From NCBI RefSeq assembly GCF_033449965.1, contig NZ_CP137761.1:3658001-3722000 (forward strand): 64,000 bases of DNA. The letters run 5' to 3'. This document shows, in pieces, positions 45,465 to 53,778 of this stretch. Position 1 is the first letter of the stretch; every line of letters starts with the position of its first letter. This DNA comes from Bacillus sp. T3. Its GTDB lineage: Bacteria > Bacillota > Bacilli > Bacillales > Cytobacillaceae. The position numbers and the translations under genes are program-made. The notes under the pieces were generated by a model that ran no database searches, had not been told where the DNA came from, and worked only from the letters and a program-made list of their open reading frames with translations.

Positions 45465-45668
45465 ATGAAAGGAACTGCCATTCTCTTTCAGCCAAACCAA
45501 AAGGTAATTTTTATTGAAAATGTGGATCAACAGGTTTTTGAAACAATTAAACAACAATGTGGATGCCCTCATTGCAATTGTATGGTTGCAGACCAAATGG
45601 TTGATTTTGGCGAGGTTTCTCCAGTGCTTTGGCATGAAGAAGAAGTGGATTGGGCTTACGGCTATTAA
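45465..45668 (+). CDS. Small Cys-rich protein of unknown function
   Basis: A 67-residue acidic protein, MKGTAILFQPNQKVIFIENV, with a cluster CGCPHCNC in the middle and a Trp/Glu-rich end (LWHEEEVDWAYGY). The cysteines could bind metal or act in redox chemistry. No family recognised. The start has TAGGGAGCGATTTTTC upstream. It stands alone, with a strong terminator after it. Confidence 0.7.
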   Translation: MKGTAILFQPNQKVIFIENVDQQVFETIKQQCGCPHCNCMVADQMVDFGEVSPVLWHEEEVDWAYGY

Positions 45669-45689
45669 AACAACCTAGCAGATATTGAC

Positions 45690-45730
45690 GAGGCTGACTC
45701 AAATGACACCCCTATGAGTCAGCCTCTTTT
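45690..45730. terminator. Terminator after the Cys-rich gene
   Basis: GAGGCTGACTCA and TGAGTCAGCCTC perfect stem followed by TTTTTATTT. Confidence 0.85.
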
Positions 45731-45739
45731 TATTTATTT

Positions 45740-45817
45740 GGCTTTGTTAAATTTGTTTGTTGATTTCCGCTCCAATCAACAAAGTGCTTTAAAATTAACA
45801 ACATTCTTTAACAAAGC
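45740..45817. repeat. MITE-like repeat, internally deleted copy C
   Basis: Ends are GGCTTTGTTAAA and TTTAACAAAGC, an inverted repeat. The middle reads GTTGATTTCCGCTCCAATCAAC. This is what copy A would give after deletion between its direct repeats TTCCGCT at 16435 and 16541. Confidence 0.8.
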
Positions 45818-45823
45818 TGTTGA

Positions 45824-46837
45824 TTAATATTTTACCTGGATATTAATTTTTCTCTTTTTCCGTTCTCTCGTTCTTCCGATTTTAAACCAACCTTTTGCAC
45901 GAAAAAAGGCAAACATAATAAGTGCAGTCACGCCCATAAAACCAAGAACGATAAAATAACCATAATGCCAATAAAGCTCAGGCATATTCTTAAAATTCAT
46001 CCCATATACACCGGCAATAAAAGTTAATGGCATGAAAATAGTTGTGATTACAGTCAGCGTCATCATGATACTATTCATCGTGTTAGAATTAACGGATAGA
46101 TAGCTATCACGAATATCCGAAGAAAATTCACGATAGGATTCAAGCATTTCAGCCAATTTTAATAAATGATCATATACATCATGCAAATACAGGCGATGAT
46201 GTTCCTTCAAATGACTTAACCGCTCAGAATGAATAATTCGATATAATAAGTCACTCATCGGTATCACACTTCTACGAAGTTTTGATAAATCTGCTCGTAT
46301 ATCAAATAGTCTTTCAATTAGTTGTTGGATCGACTCATTCTCTGAATTTTCCTCAATCGAATTAATATGTTCCTCCATGGCATAGACTGGTGGAAAATAG
46401 TCATCGACAAGGTGATCGATTACAGCATGTAGGATGGTAAAAGGCCCCTGCCCAAAACTATCATCCTTACGAATTCGGTCCCACAAATTATTAACATTCC
46501 GAATTGGTTTTTGCTGATAGGTGACGATAAATTTTTCTCCAACGAAAACATCTACTTCTAGTGGTGTAAGTGTTTCATGATGGATAGCATGAAGAACCAA
46601 AAAAATATAGTTATCATAAAAATCAATCTTTGGTCGCTGGGTGAATTCGTCTAAGCTATCCTCAACGGCTAGTGGATGAAAGCGAAAGAAGCTAGACAAG
46701 AGACTGGATTCATCCGCTGTAGGATTAACAAAATCAGCCCAATACCATTTATAATTTTTTTGTTTCAGATCTTTAATGGTCAAATCATGTAGTAGCATAT
46801 CATCATCTCTTAAAGCACAAATTCGAATCAATTTCAT
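45824..46837 (-). CDS. corA: CorA family magnesium/divalent cation transporter
   Basis: A 337-residue protein: large N-terminal cytoplasmic domain, a long helix (about 200-265), and two C-terminal membrane helices. The signature YGMNFKNMPE lies in the loop between them, as in CorA pentameric channels. The C-terminus is strongly basic (RTRERKKRK), as usual. No M-box riboswitch was seen upstream. Confidence 0.92.
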   Translation of the reverse strand: MKLIRICALRDDDMLLHDLTIKDLKQKNYKWYWADFVNPTADESSLLSSFFRFHPLAVEDSLDEFTQRPKIDFYDNYIFLVLHAIHHETLTPLEVDVFVGEKFIVTYQQKPIRNVNNLWDRIRKDDSFGQGPFTILHAVIDHLVDDYFPPVYAMEEHINSIEENSENESIQQLIERLFDIRADLSKLRRSVIPMSDLLYRIIHSERLSHLKEHHRLYLHDVYDHLLKLAEMLESYREFSSDIRDSYLSVNSNTMNSIMMTLTVITTIFMPLTFIAGVYGMNFKNMPELYWHYGYFIVLGFMGVTALIMFAFFRAKGWFKIGRTRERKKRKINIQVKY

Positions 46838-47003
46838 CCCCGGCTTTCAACTAAATAACTTTAAGTGTTTCTGCTTTAATATTATGACACCTAATTATCG
46901 TTTTGTATTAAAATAATATTTTGTATATTATTAATGAGAAACAACCTTGAATCTATATATAACATGATAGAATGACTTATAGCTTATTGGAAGGATGAAG
47001 AAA

Positions 47004-48157
47004 GTGGAGCATTTAATTAACCCAAAAGTAAAAGATATCGAAATATCAGGTATACGAAAATTTTTTAATATGGTGGCTGATACCCCAAATATGATATCAT
47101 TGACAATCGGTCAACCTGGATTTTCCGACTCCAGATCATGTTAAGGAAGCTGCAAAAAAAGCAATTGATGAAAATGTGACATCCTATACCCATAATGCCG
47201 GTACAATTGCCCTAAGAAATGCTGCTTCTGAATTTTACAAAAAAAAGTACCATTTATCCTATTCTCCTGGAAACTGAAGTGATTATTACAACTGGGGCAA
47301 GTGAAGCAATCGATGTCGCTCTCAGAACAATCCTAGAAGAAGGAACTGAAGTGATTTTGCCTGGACCTGTATATCCCGGATATGAACCAATTGTTCACCT
47401 CTGTGGCGCCACTCCAGTGTATGCTGATATTCGTGAGAATCAATTTAGGTTTACTGCCAATATCATAAATAAATACATAACGGATCGAACTCGTTGCATT
47501 ATTTTACCTTATCCTTCGAATCCAACAGGTGTAAGTTTAACAAAAGAAGAGTTAATGGAGATTGCTGAGCTTATTAAAGATCGCGATATCTTTATTCTTG
47601 CTGACGAGATCTATAGCGAGTTATCGTTCGAACAAGAGCATACGTCTATCGCTCGGTTTGCCAAAGAAAAAACCATTATAATCAATGGACTTTCCAAATC
47701 TCATTCCATGACCTGGTGGAGAATCGGGATGCTGTTTGCTCCTGAGAACATTGCTAAGCATATTCTCAAGGTCCACCAATACAATGTGACCTGTGCAAGC
47801 TCCATTTCGCAAATGGCCGCTTATGAAGCACTGACGATAGGAATAAATGATGCCAGTCCAATGAAGGACGAATACCTAAAGCGCAGAGAGTACGTTTATG
47901 AACGATTAATTGCAATGAAACTGGATGTGGTCAAACCGGATGGCGGCTTTTATTTCTTTGTTAAAAATCCAAATACACCGCTCGATTCATTTAATTTTGC
48001 ACTATCGCTGGTTGAAAAAGCTGGGCTTGCAGTCGTACCTGGCAGTGCTTTTTCTGAATACGGTGAAGGCTATTTCCGGATTTCCTATGCTTACTCCCAA
48101 AAAACACTGGAAGATGCGTTAGATCGCTTAGAATCATATCTAAACCAATACTTATAA
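47004..48157 (+). CDS. patA: Aminotransferase PatA, two apparent frameshifts
   Basis: Class I/II PLP aminotransferase; B. subtilis PatA is the N-acetyl-LL-diaminopimelate aminotransferase, between DapH and YkuR. N-terminus: INPKVKDIEISGIRKFFN. PLP lysine in NGLSKSHSMT; other motifs are YPSNPTGV and ILADEIYSEL. Frame breaks at CCTGG 47115-47119 (correct reading IGQPDFPTPDHVKEAA) and at CCTGG 47266-47270 (correct reading YSPETEVIITTG), one extra base each. Corrected length 383. GTG 47004 has GGAAGGATG upstream. Confidence 0.9.
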
Positions 48158-48167
48158 AAATAGGAGG

Positions 48168-48230
48168 GCCAGGGGCGATGACCACATTAAAATGTTTGAG
48201 TGATGTAGTCTAAGCTCCTGACCCTTTTTT
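48168..48230. terminator. Hairpin after patA
   Basis: GGGCCAGGGGC pairs imperfectly with GCTCCTGACCC, followed by TTTTTTAATTATTT. Probably ends both converging genes. Confidence 0.6.
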
Positions 48231-48232
48231 AA

Positions 48233-48415
48233 TTATTTAATTCCATGATATTTGCCATTATTTTTTGGCGCCTTTTCCTTTTTGGCTTTATCTTTATGGA
48301 TTTTATTTGTAGCTGTACTACCCATCTCATGAGCAAATTCCTCGTTTAATACAGCTGAATCAAATCCCTTTTTATTTTTTTGCTGTGGATCATTCTTCTT
48401 CGTTCTTTTTGCCAT
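48233..48415 (-). CDS. Small very basic protein
   Basis: A 60-residue, Lys/Asn-rich protein (MAKRTKKNDPQQKNKKGFDS, HKDKAKKEKAPKNNGKYHG) with one acidic helix (NEEFAHEMG). Composition is like that of minor spore core proteins, but I do not recognise a family. GAGGAGTTCAA precedes the ATG. Confidence 0.6.
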   Translation of the reverse strand: MAKRTKKNDPQQKNKKGFDSAVLNEEFAHEMGSTATNKIHKDKAKKEKAPKNNGKYHGIK

Positions 48416-48489
48416 TTGAACTCCTCCTTAAACTTTCGTACAAGATTATTTTCGATTGTTTAAAAAGAATCATTCATGGCATGTTTTCC

Positions 48490-49369
48490 CTACTTACTCC
48501 AGTATTTATATAACGCCTGGGTACCGCTATTTTCCTCTCCCTGTTGTGCTAGCTTATCGTATAATGATTTTGCTAATGAAAGCCCTGGAGTTTCAATTCC
48601 CATTGCTTCAGCTTCCTGAAGGGCAATATTCATATCTTTAATAAAATGCTTAATATAGAACCCTGGTTCAAAATCTCCACTAATCATGCGAGGACCTAAA
48701 TTAGATAATGACCAGCTTCCAGCTGCACCGGAATGAGATGCTTTTCAACACCTTTTCAGGATCCAGTCCAGCATTTTTTGCATAGACAAGCGCCTCACTT
48801 ACGCCAATCATATTCGATGCAATGGTAATTTGATTGCACATTTTCGTATGCTGGCCAGCGCCTGCTACCCCTTGATATACGATATTCGTGCCGAATTTTT
48901 GAAGCAGCGGAACAATCGCTTGAAAATCCGCTTCATCCCCACCAACCATGATTGACAGCTTTCCTTCTTTTGCTCCAATATCCCCGCCGGATACTGGTGC
49001 GTCTAAAGCACGTAGGTCTTTTTCCTTGGCAGCTTGATAAATTTTAATAGCCAACGATGGAGTTGATGTCGTCATATCGATTAAATATGTATTTTTCTTC
49101 GCATTCTCAAGTAACCCATTTTCACCAAAATATACTTCTTCAACATCGGTCGGTAAACCCACCATCGTAAAAATGACATTAGCTGTTTGAGCAAGTTCTT
49201 TTGGTGTTTGCGCCCACGTTGCTCCTCGTTCAAGTAATTCATTTGCTTTTTCTTTCGTCCTTGTATAAACCACTACCGGGAAACCTGCGGCTAATAAATG
49301 CCCGGCAATACTTTTTCCCATTACTCCTGTACCTATGAAACCTACTACGGTGTTAGTTTGCTGAACCAT
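48490..49369 (-). CDS. ykwC: 3-hydroxyisobutyrate dehydrogenase family protein YkwC, apparent frameshift
   Basis: NAD(P)-dependent beta-hydroxyacid dehydrogenase. Rossmann motif GFIGTGVMGKSIAGHL at residues 10-25, substrate signature DAPVSGGDIGAKEG and catalytic Lys in GAGQHTKMCNQ. The frame breaks at CCGGAA 48728-48733; removing one base gives SISSGAAGSWSLSNLGPRMI. Corrected length 292. Substrate is not defined in B. subtilis. ATG 49369 follows AGAGGGGAATG. Confidence 0.88.
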
Positions 49370-49508
49370 GCATTACATTCCCCTCTCATCTCTTATATTC
49401 CTATTTTAACAGTTTCACACTTATTGTGACCATTTAGAATCGTTAGTTCAGGAATTTTGATGAATCCCTAACTATTTTTCTAAGCTGAACACCGTTCATG
49501 ATCAGTAT

Positions 49509-49973
49509 TTATAGCTGTGTTGAAAAATTGGTTAGCAACGCTCGTGCTAGCACATGTTCATCATTGAAAACTTCAACTGTGATTGCTTTGTCATTCACAA
49601 TCATTTTTTGAATTTCAAAGGGATGCAAGTCTTTTTTTAAGGCTACGGGCGCCATGTTAATAAATTGTTGACCCTCTTCGTTTGCTTCTAAATACTCGCC
49701 AGAATAAACAATGTCCTGACCGTAAATGATTTCACTTGTCCCCAACGCCTCAGCCAGGTCTTGATTATGTATGGTTACCTTTACTTTATAGAGCTCTTCT
49801 TTTGTTAGCATCGAGTCATTGATTTTAAATCGAAATTGGAGCTCATTATTTTTGGTAAGGACAGCCTCCGCGTATTTGTTGGCAATTAATTGTTCTGTTA
49901 AAGGGCTGCACCCTACAAGCGTTAACAGTATAAATCCTACTAAAAAAATCCTGGTTAACCTTTTCCTGTTCAT
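49509..49973 (-). CDS. Lipoprotein of unknown function
   Basis: A 154-residue lipoprotein with signal RLTRIFLVGFILLTLVGC, lipobox LVGC. The mature domain is mixed strand (LQFRFKINDSMLTKEELYKV, QDIVYSGEYLEANEEG). No family recognised. It lies between ykwC and ptsI. GGAGGAGATAGC precedes the ATG. Confidence 0.68.
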   Translation of the reverse strand: MNRKRLTRIFLVGFILLTLVGCSPLTEQLIANKYAEAVLTKNNELQFRFKINDSMLTKEELYKVKVTIHNQDLAEALGTSEIIYGQDIVYSGEYLEANEEGQQFINMAPVALKKDLHPFEIQKMIVNDKAITVEVFNDEHVLARALLTNFSTQL

Positions 49974-50088
49974 GCTATCTCCTCCTTTATATTCCTACGA
50001 TTGCCTTTTATATAGGGACATAATCACATTTTCGAAAAAAAGGATTCAATTTTGCTGTTTGAATGACGCCGTTCTTTAACTCAAAAAA

Positions 50089-50124
50089 AGAAGCCGTCCC
50101 TTAAAAAAGGAACGACTTCTTCTT
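50089..50124 (-). terminator. Terminator after ptsI
   Basis: AAGAAGTCGTTCC / GGGACGGCTTCTT stem with T run on the minus strand, 12 bases after the ptsI stop. Confidence 0.8.
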
Positions 50125-50135
50125 TACATTATGTT

Positions 50136-51848
50136 TTACTTTGTTGCAGCTTCAATTGCTGCAACAACTTCTTCTGTTGTGCTCATGTTAAGAACTTCAG
50201 AAGCTAATTTTTCCATATCGGATTTGTTTAGGCGCTTGATCAATGAACGAGCCTTTAAAATAGATGTAGCGCTCATTGAGAATTCATCTAAGCCAAGACC
50301 TAGTAATACAGGAATAGCCGTTTCGTCTCCAGCCATTTCGCCACACATTCCAGTCCATTTGCCTTCTTTGTGTGCAGCATCGATTACCATTTTTACTAAA
50401 CGGAGAATCGATGGACTATACGGTTGATATAAATATGCAACGCGTTCGTTCATACGGTCTGCAGCCATCGTGTATTGGATTAAATCGTTTGTTCCAATAC
50501 TGAAGAAGTCTACTTCTTTAGCGAAAAGATCTGCAAGGACAGCTGTTGATGGAATCTCAACCATGATTCCGACTTCAATCTTGTCAGATACAGCGATTCC
50601 TTCAGTAACTAATTTTTGCTTCTCCTCTTCAAGAACAGCCTTCGCTTGACGGAACTCATCAATTGTCGCAATCATCGGGAACATGATTTTAAGATTCCCT
50701 GCAGTACTTGCACGAAGTAATGCTCTTAATTGGGTACGGAACATTCCTTGCTCCTCTAGGCATAAACGAATAGCACGGAAGCCAAGGAACGGATTCATTT
50801 CTTTTGGTAAATGTAAGTATGGAAGTTCTTTGTCGCCACCAATATCAAGGGTACGAACAACTACTGGTTTCCCACTCATACCTTCTAAAACAGCCTTATA
50901 AGCAGTGTATTGCTCTTCTTCAGTTGGAAGAGTGTCACGACCCATGTATAGGAATTCTGTACGATATAGACCGACAGCTTCCCCACCATTATTAACGACG
51001 CCAACTAAATCATTCGGTGTACCGATATTAGCTGCTAATTCAACATGGTGACCATCAGCTGAAAGAGTTTGTTCATTAACAAGCTTTGCCCACTCTGCTT
51101 TTTGTGCTTCAAAATCAGCATGCTTTTGCTCATACTGCTTAACAAGCTCCTCAGATGGGTTAATGTGTACCTCGCCACCAAGACCATCAACAATGACAAG
51201 ATCGCCATTTTTGATTGATTCAGTTGCTGATTTTGTTCCAACTACTGCAGGAATTTCCATTGAGCGAGCCATAATCGCTGAATGAGAAGTTCTTCCCCCA
51301 ATATCCGTTGTAAACCCTTTAACATAGTTACGATTTAACTGCGCAGTATCTGATGGTGTTAAATCCTCAGCTACAATGATTACTTCTTCAGAAATCATGC
51401 TTGGATTAACAAGTTGAACACCTAAAAGGTGAGCGAGTACACGCTTTGTAACGTCACGAATATCTGCTGCACGCTCTTTCATGTACTCATTATCCATTTG
51501 CTCAAACATCATGATGAACATATCAGCTGTATTTTTTAATGCTGCTTCAGCATTCATTTTTTCAGCTTTAATACTGTCTTCAATTGGACCTACAAGTTCA
51601 GGGTCACTTAATACAAGTAAATGCGCCTCGAAAATCGCTGCTTTATCGGCACCTAACTCACGATGAGCACGCTCACGAATTTGCTCTAGCTCTCCCTTTG
51701 CTTTCGCCAATGCAGCACGGAAGCGCTCTACTTCTTGTTCAACGTTTTCAATATTAGTCTGTACAAATGAAAGGTCAGGCTCCACTAAACGATAAGCTTT
51801 TGCTATTGCAATCCCACTTGACGCCGCAATTCCCATTAATACATTCAT
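50136..51848 (-). CDS. ptsI: Phosphotransferase system enzyme I
   Basis: Cytoplasmic enzyme that takes phosphate from PEP and passes it to HPr. The active-site His lies in GGRTSHSAIMARS near residue 190. The C-terminal PEP-binding barrel has GLYRTEFLYMGRD, VVRTLDIGGDKELPYL and the Cys-containing GMCGEMAGD. At 570 residues it matches. Its ATG overlaps the ptsH stop by one base, so translation is coupled. Confidence 0.97.
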   Translation of the reverse strand: MNVLMGIAASSGIAIAKAYRLVEPDLSFVQTNIENVEQEVERFRAALAKAKGELEQIRERAHRELGADKAAIFEAHLLVLSDPELVGPIEDSIKAEKMNAEAALKNTADMFIMMFEQMDNEYMKERAADIRDVTKRVLAHLLGVQLVNPSMISEEVIIVAEDLTPSDTAQLNRNYVKGFTTDIGGRTSHSAIMARSMEIPAVVGTKSATESIKNGDLVIVDGLGGEVHINPSEELVKQYEQKHADFEAQKAEWAKLVNEQTLSADGHHVELAANIGTPNDLVGVVNNGGEAVGLYRTEFLYMGRDTLPTEEEQYTAYKAVLEGMSGKPVVVRTLDIGGDKELPYLHLPKEMNPFLGFRAIRLCLEEQGMFRTQLRALLRASTAGNLKIMFPMIATIDEFRQAKAVLEEEKQKLVTEGIAVSDKIEVGIMVEIPSTAVLADLFAKEVDFFSIGTNDLIQYTMAADRMNERVAYLYQPYSPSILRLVKMVIDAAHKEGKWTGMCGEMAGDETAIPVLLGLGLDEFSMSATSILKARSLIKRLNKSDMEKLASEVLNMSTTEEVVAAIEAATK

Positions 51849-52114
51849 TATTGTGCTAGACCTTCTTTTTTAAGTGTGTCTTCTAAGCCTTGTAGTGCAT
51901 CTTGCTCATCGCTACCATCGATGATGATTTTGAATTCTGCACCTTGACCGATACCAAGAGACATTACACCCATAATGGACTTAAGGTTTACCTTTTTCTC
52001 TTTGTATTCTAATTGAATATCTGAATTAAATTTGCTCGCAGCTTGTACTAAAAGTGTTGCTGGACGAGCATGAATTCCTGTTTCTGCAATTACCTTATAT
52101 TGTTTTTCAACCAT
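51848..52114 (-). CDS. ptsH: Phosphocarrier protein HPr
   Basis: An 88-residue protein. His15 in TGIHARPA accepts phosphate from enzyme I; Ser46 in NLKSIMGV is the HPr kinase site that makes P-Ser-HPr, the CcpA co-repressor. AAAAGGAGTAGG precedes the ATG. The upstream ptsG of B. subtilis is absent here, so general PTS proteins stand alone. Confidence 0.97.
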   Translation of the reverse strand: MVEKQYKVIAETGIHARPATLLVQAASKFNSDIQLEYKEKKVNLKSIMGVMSLGIGQGAEFKIIIDGSDEQDALQGLEDTLKKEGLAQ

Positions 52115-52410
52115 TGTTATCCTACTCCTTTTCTAATGTAAAAATTTAGTGGATTTGATTGTTTAAAGGAAATGCGTTCAACTTTTCACAAAAACATTCA
52201 TTTCATTAAGGTAACAAAACATTCTATCCTAAAAAAATAAAGCAGTTGGGATATCAATAACTTGGCTTATTTTTTCCAAACGTTTTGTTATTCATGTATT
52301 GTCTATACAACATGTAAAGAAATGAATACTTTGATGCTTTAACCGCACACATTCCTTACAAAAGAATAGCATCATTGTATATATTTTCACAATAAAAAAA
52401 TCTGTTTTTT

Positions 52411-52431
52411 ATTGAAAATTCAATTTTCAAT
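52411..52431. repeat. Perfect 21-bp palindrome upstream of ptsHI
   Basis: ATTGAAAATT and AATTTTCAAT flank a single C. It lies about 20-50 bases upstream of the promoter-like pair, between two genes on the same strand, so it could be an operator. It is not followed by a T run on the minus strand. Confidence 0.5.
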
Positions 52432-52483
52432 CTATAATCCGCTTTCATTCCTAGGTATTATTTTACAAAAATTCCAAAAAATA

Positions 52484-52513
52484 AAAAAGTGTTATGATAA
52501 AATAACACTTTTT
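52484..52513. terminator. Terminator after the Spo0E-like gene
   Basis: AAAAAGTGTTAT GATAAA ATAACACTTTTT, a perfect 12-bp stem. Confidence 0.85.
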
Positions 52514-52536
52514 CCCTGTTTTTCTATTTTATTCAA

Positions 52537-52710
52537 TTAAATGGAAACTGCAATTAATTTTTCATGAAGATTTAAAAGCTCGTCCAGCTCCTTGCTTCTT
52601 TTTATTGTTTCATAGCTTAACAACCCAGTTTTAGTTGCCTCTAATATCATTTCAATTCGTTTGCTTTCAATTAAATATAAGAGCTCCTCACGAGTTTCAA
52701 ACATCTTCAT
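52537..52710 (-). CDS. Spo0E-like aspartyl-phosphate phosphatase
   Basis: A 57-residue helical hairpin protein. The family signature SKELDELL, with the conserved Ser and Asp, lies in the second helix (YETIKRSKELDELLNLHEKL). Members dephosphorylate Spo0A~P and so delay sporulation. Which paralogue it is cannot be told. ATG 52710 follows GAGGTGACAAAT. Confidence 0.82.
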   Translation of the reverse strand: MKMFETREELLYLIESKRIEMILEATKTGLLSYETIKRSKELDELLNLHEKLIAVSI

Positions 52711-52851
52711 ATTTGTCACCTCATAAGATTTTGGTTATATTTTACCACTTATTTATCAAAAATAATAGGCATTTTGTCATACTAGTCTAAATATTTCGGC
52801 AAACATTAAATTGAATTGCATATAGTAAATTATAGCTAAAAACAATTGTAT

Positions 52852-53046
52852 CTAACTTCTCTGTTCATCCATATACTGATATACAACATCTCCACCTCTT
52901 AGGGCTGTACCGCGGAAGTGCTTAAAATCCTCACGTTTTACTAAGATCATTCGTACTGTCAAAAAATCAGCCTTGTTTACAAAATATTCATTTAGCTCTT
53001 TGTTTTTTAGTTTTTCAAACATATCCTGAATTGTTTGCTCATTCAT
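52852..53046 (-). CDS. Conserved small protein of unknown function
   Basis: A 64-residue protein: MNEQTIQDMFEKLKNKELNE, then KADFLTVRMILVKREDFKHF and GGDVVYQYMDEQRS. No motif recognised. AGGTGATGATAAACA precedes the ATG. Single gene upstream of the Spo0E-like gene on the same strand. Confidence 0.62.
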   Translation of the reverse strand: MNEQTIQDMFEKLKNKELNEYFVNKADFLTVRMILVKREDFKHFRGTALRGGDVVYQYMDEQRS

Positions 53047-53339
53047 TGTTTATCATCACCTGCTAAACATTTGTAATCTATTATATTAATACTGATGCAT
53101 TATTAATAAGCTTAATTAAAGCGAACAAGAAAGTCCATTATTTATATTATTTCCATATTCGAAGAATATTTACATTACATAGAAAAATGTTGAAACATAG
53201 CAATCGTGAAAAAACATTGTCGAATTTCTAAATTTCACCAAAAAATATTCTGAAAAATCCTTGAAAATCATTTACGAATGGGAAAAAGTAGTGCAAACTG
53301 TTAAGTAACATAAATTTATAGGCAAGGGAGAGAGGTAAT

Positions 53340-53528
53340 TTGAAAAGAGCAAAAGTTGGTAACGTGATTGAATTTAGAGAAGGCTTACAAGGTATCGTTG
53401 AAAAAGTTAATGAAAATTCAGTAATCGTCGATTTAACATATATGGATAATTATCGTGACCTCGAACTTGATCAAAGAACAGTTGTTAACCATAAAAACTA
53501 TAGAATCATTAAAGATGCCGCCATATAA
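53340..53528 (+). CDS. ykvS: DUF2187 family protein YkvS
   Basis: A 62-residue protein with an SH3/KOW-like pattern: AKVGNVIEFREGLQGIVEKV, ENSVIVDLTYMDNY, TVVNHKNYRII. This is the YkvS/DUF2187 family, of unknown function. TTG start after AAGGGAGAGAGGTAAT. Confidence 0.85.
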   Translation: MKRAKVGNVIEFREGLQGIVEKVNENSVIVDLTYMDNYRDLELDQRTVVNHKNYRIIKDAAI

Positions 53529-53561
53529 GCAGATTTCTCTGCTTCATATGGCGGTTTTATA
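53518..53561 (+). terminator. Terminator after ykvS
   Basis: CCGCCATATAAGCAGA TT TCTGCTTCATATGGCGG followed by TTTTATATTTT; the stem begins in the last codons of ykvS. Confidence 0.88.
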
Positions 53562-53778
53562 TTTTCTGTACATCGATTAACCTGGTCCAGTGCATGCACT
53601 GAACCCAACCACAAATTTTATTCCATTTATTCCAACAGTTACGAAGAAAACTAAAAAACGGGCAAAAAAAAACTACAAAAAAACTTTGTATTTTGGTACC
53701 CTAATAGAGCGAACGGTAAAGGTGCATAATTACATTATATTCTGTAAAAACATAGGTTATTTAGAAAGGAGGAGAAGG

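Larger units (their letters stand above)
52115..52536 (-). other. ptsH leader region; no gene seen
   Basis: About 420 AT-rich bases. A promoter-like pair (TTGTGA, 18 bases, TATTCT) near 52363-52392 may drive ptsHI with a leader of some 240 bases. A 21-bp palindrome at 52411-52431 and the terminator of the Spo0E-like gene (52484-52513) lie further upstream. No ptsG or glcT remnant was seen. Confidence 0.5.

Noticed and set aside
45824..46990. M-box (magnesium) riboswitch controlling corA
   Set aside because: The region between corA and patA is about 165 bases, AT-rich, and shows no recognisable M-box elements.
52411..52431. CodY box at the palindrome upstream of ptsHI
   Set aside because: The CodY consensus is AATTTTCWGAAAATT; here the half sites are in the opposite order.
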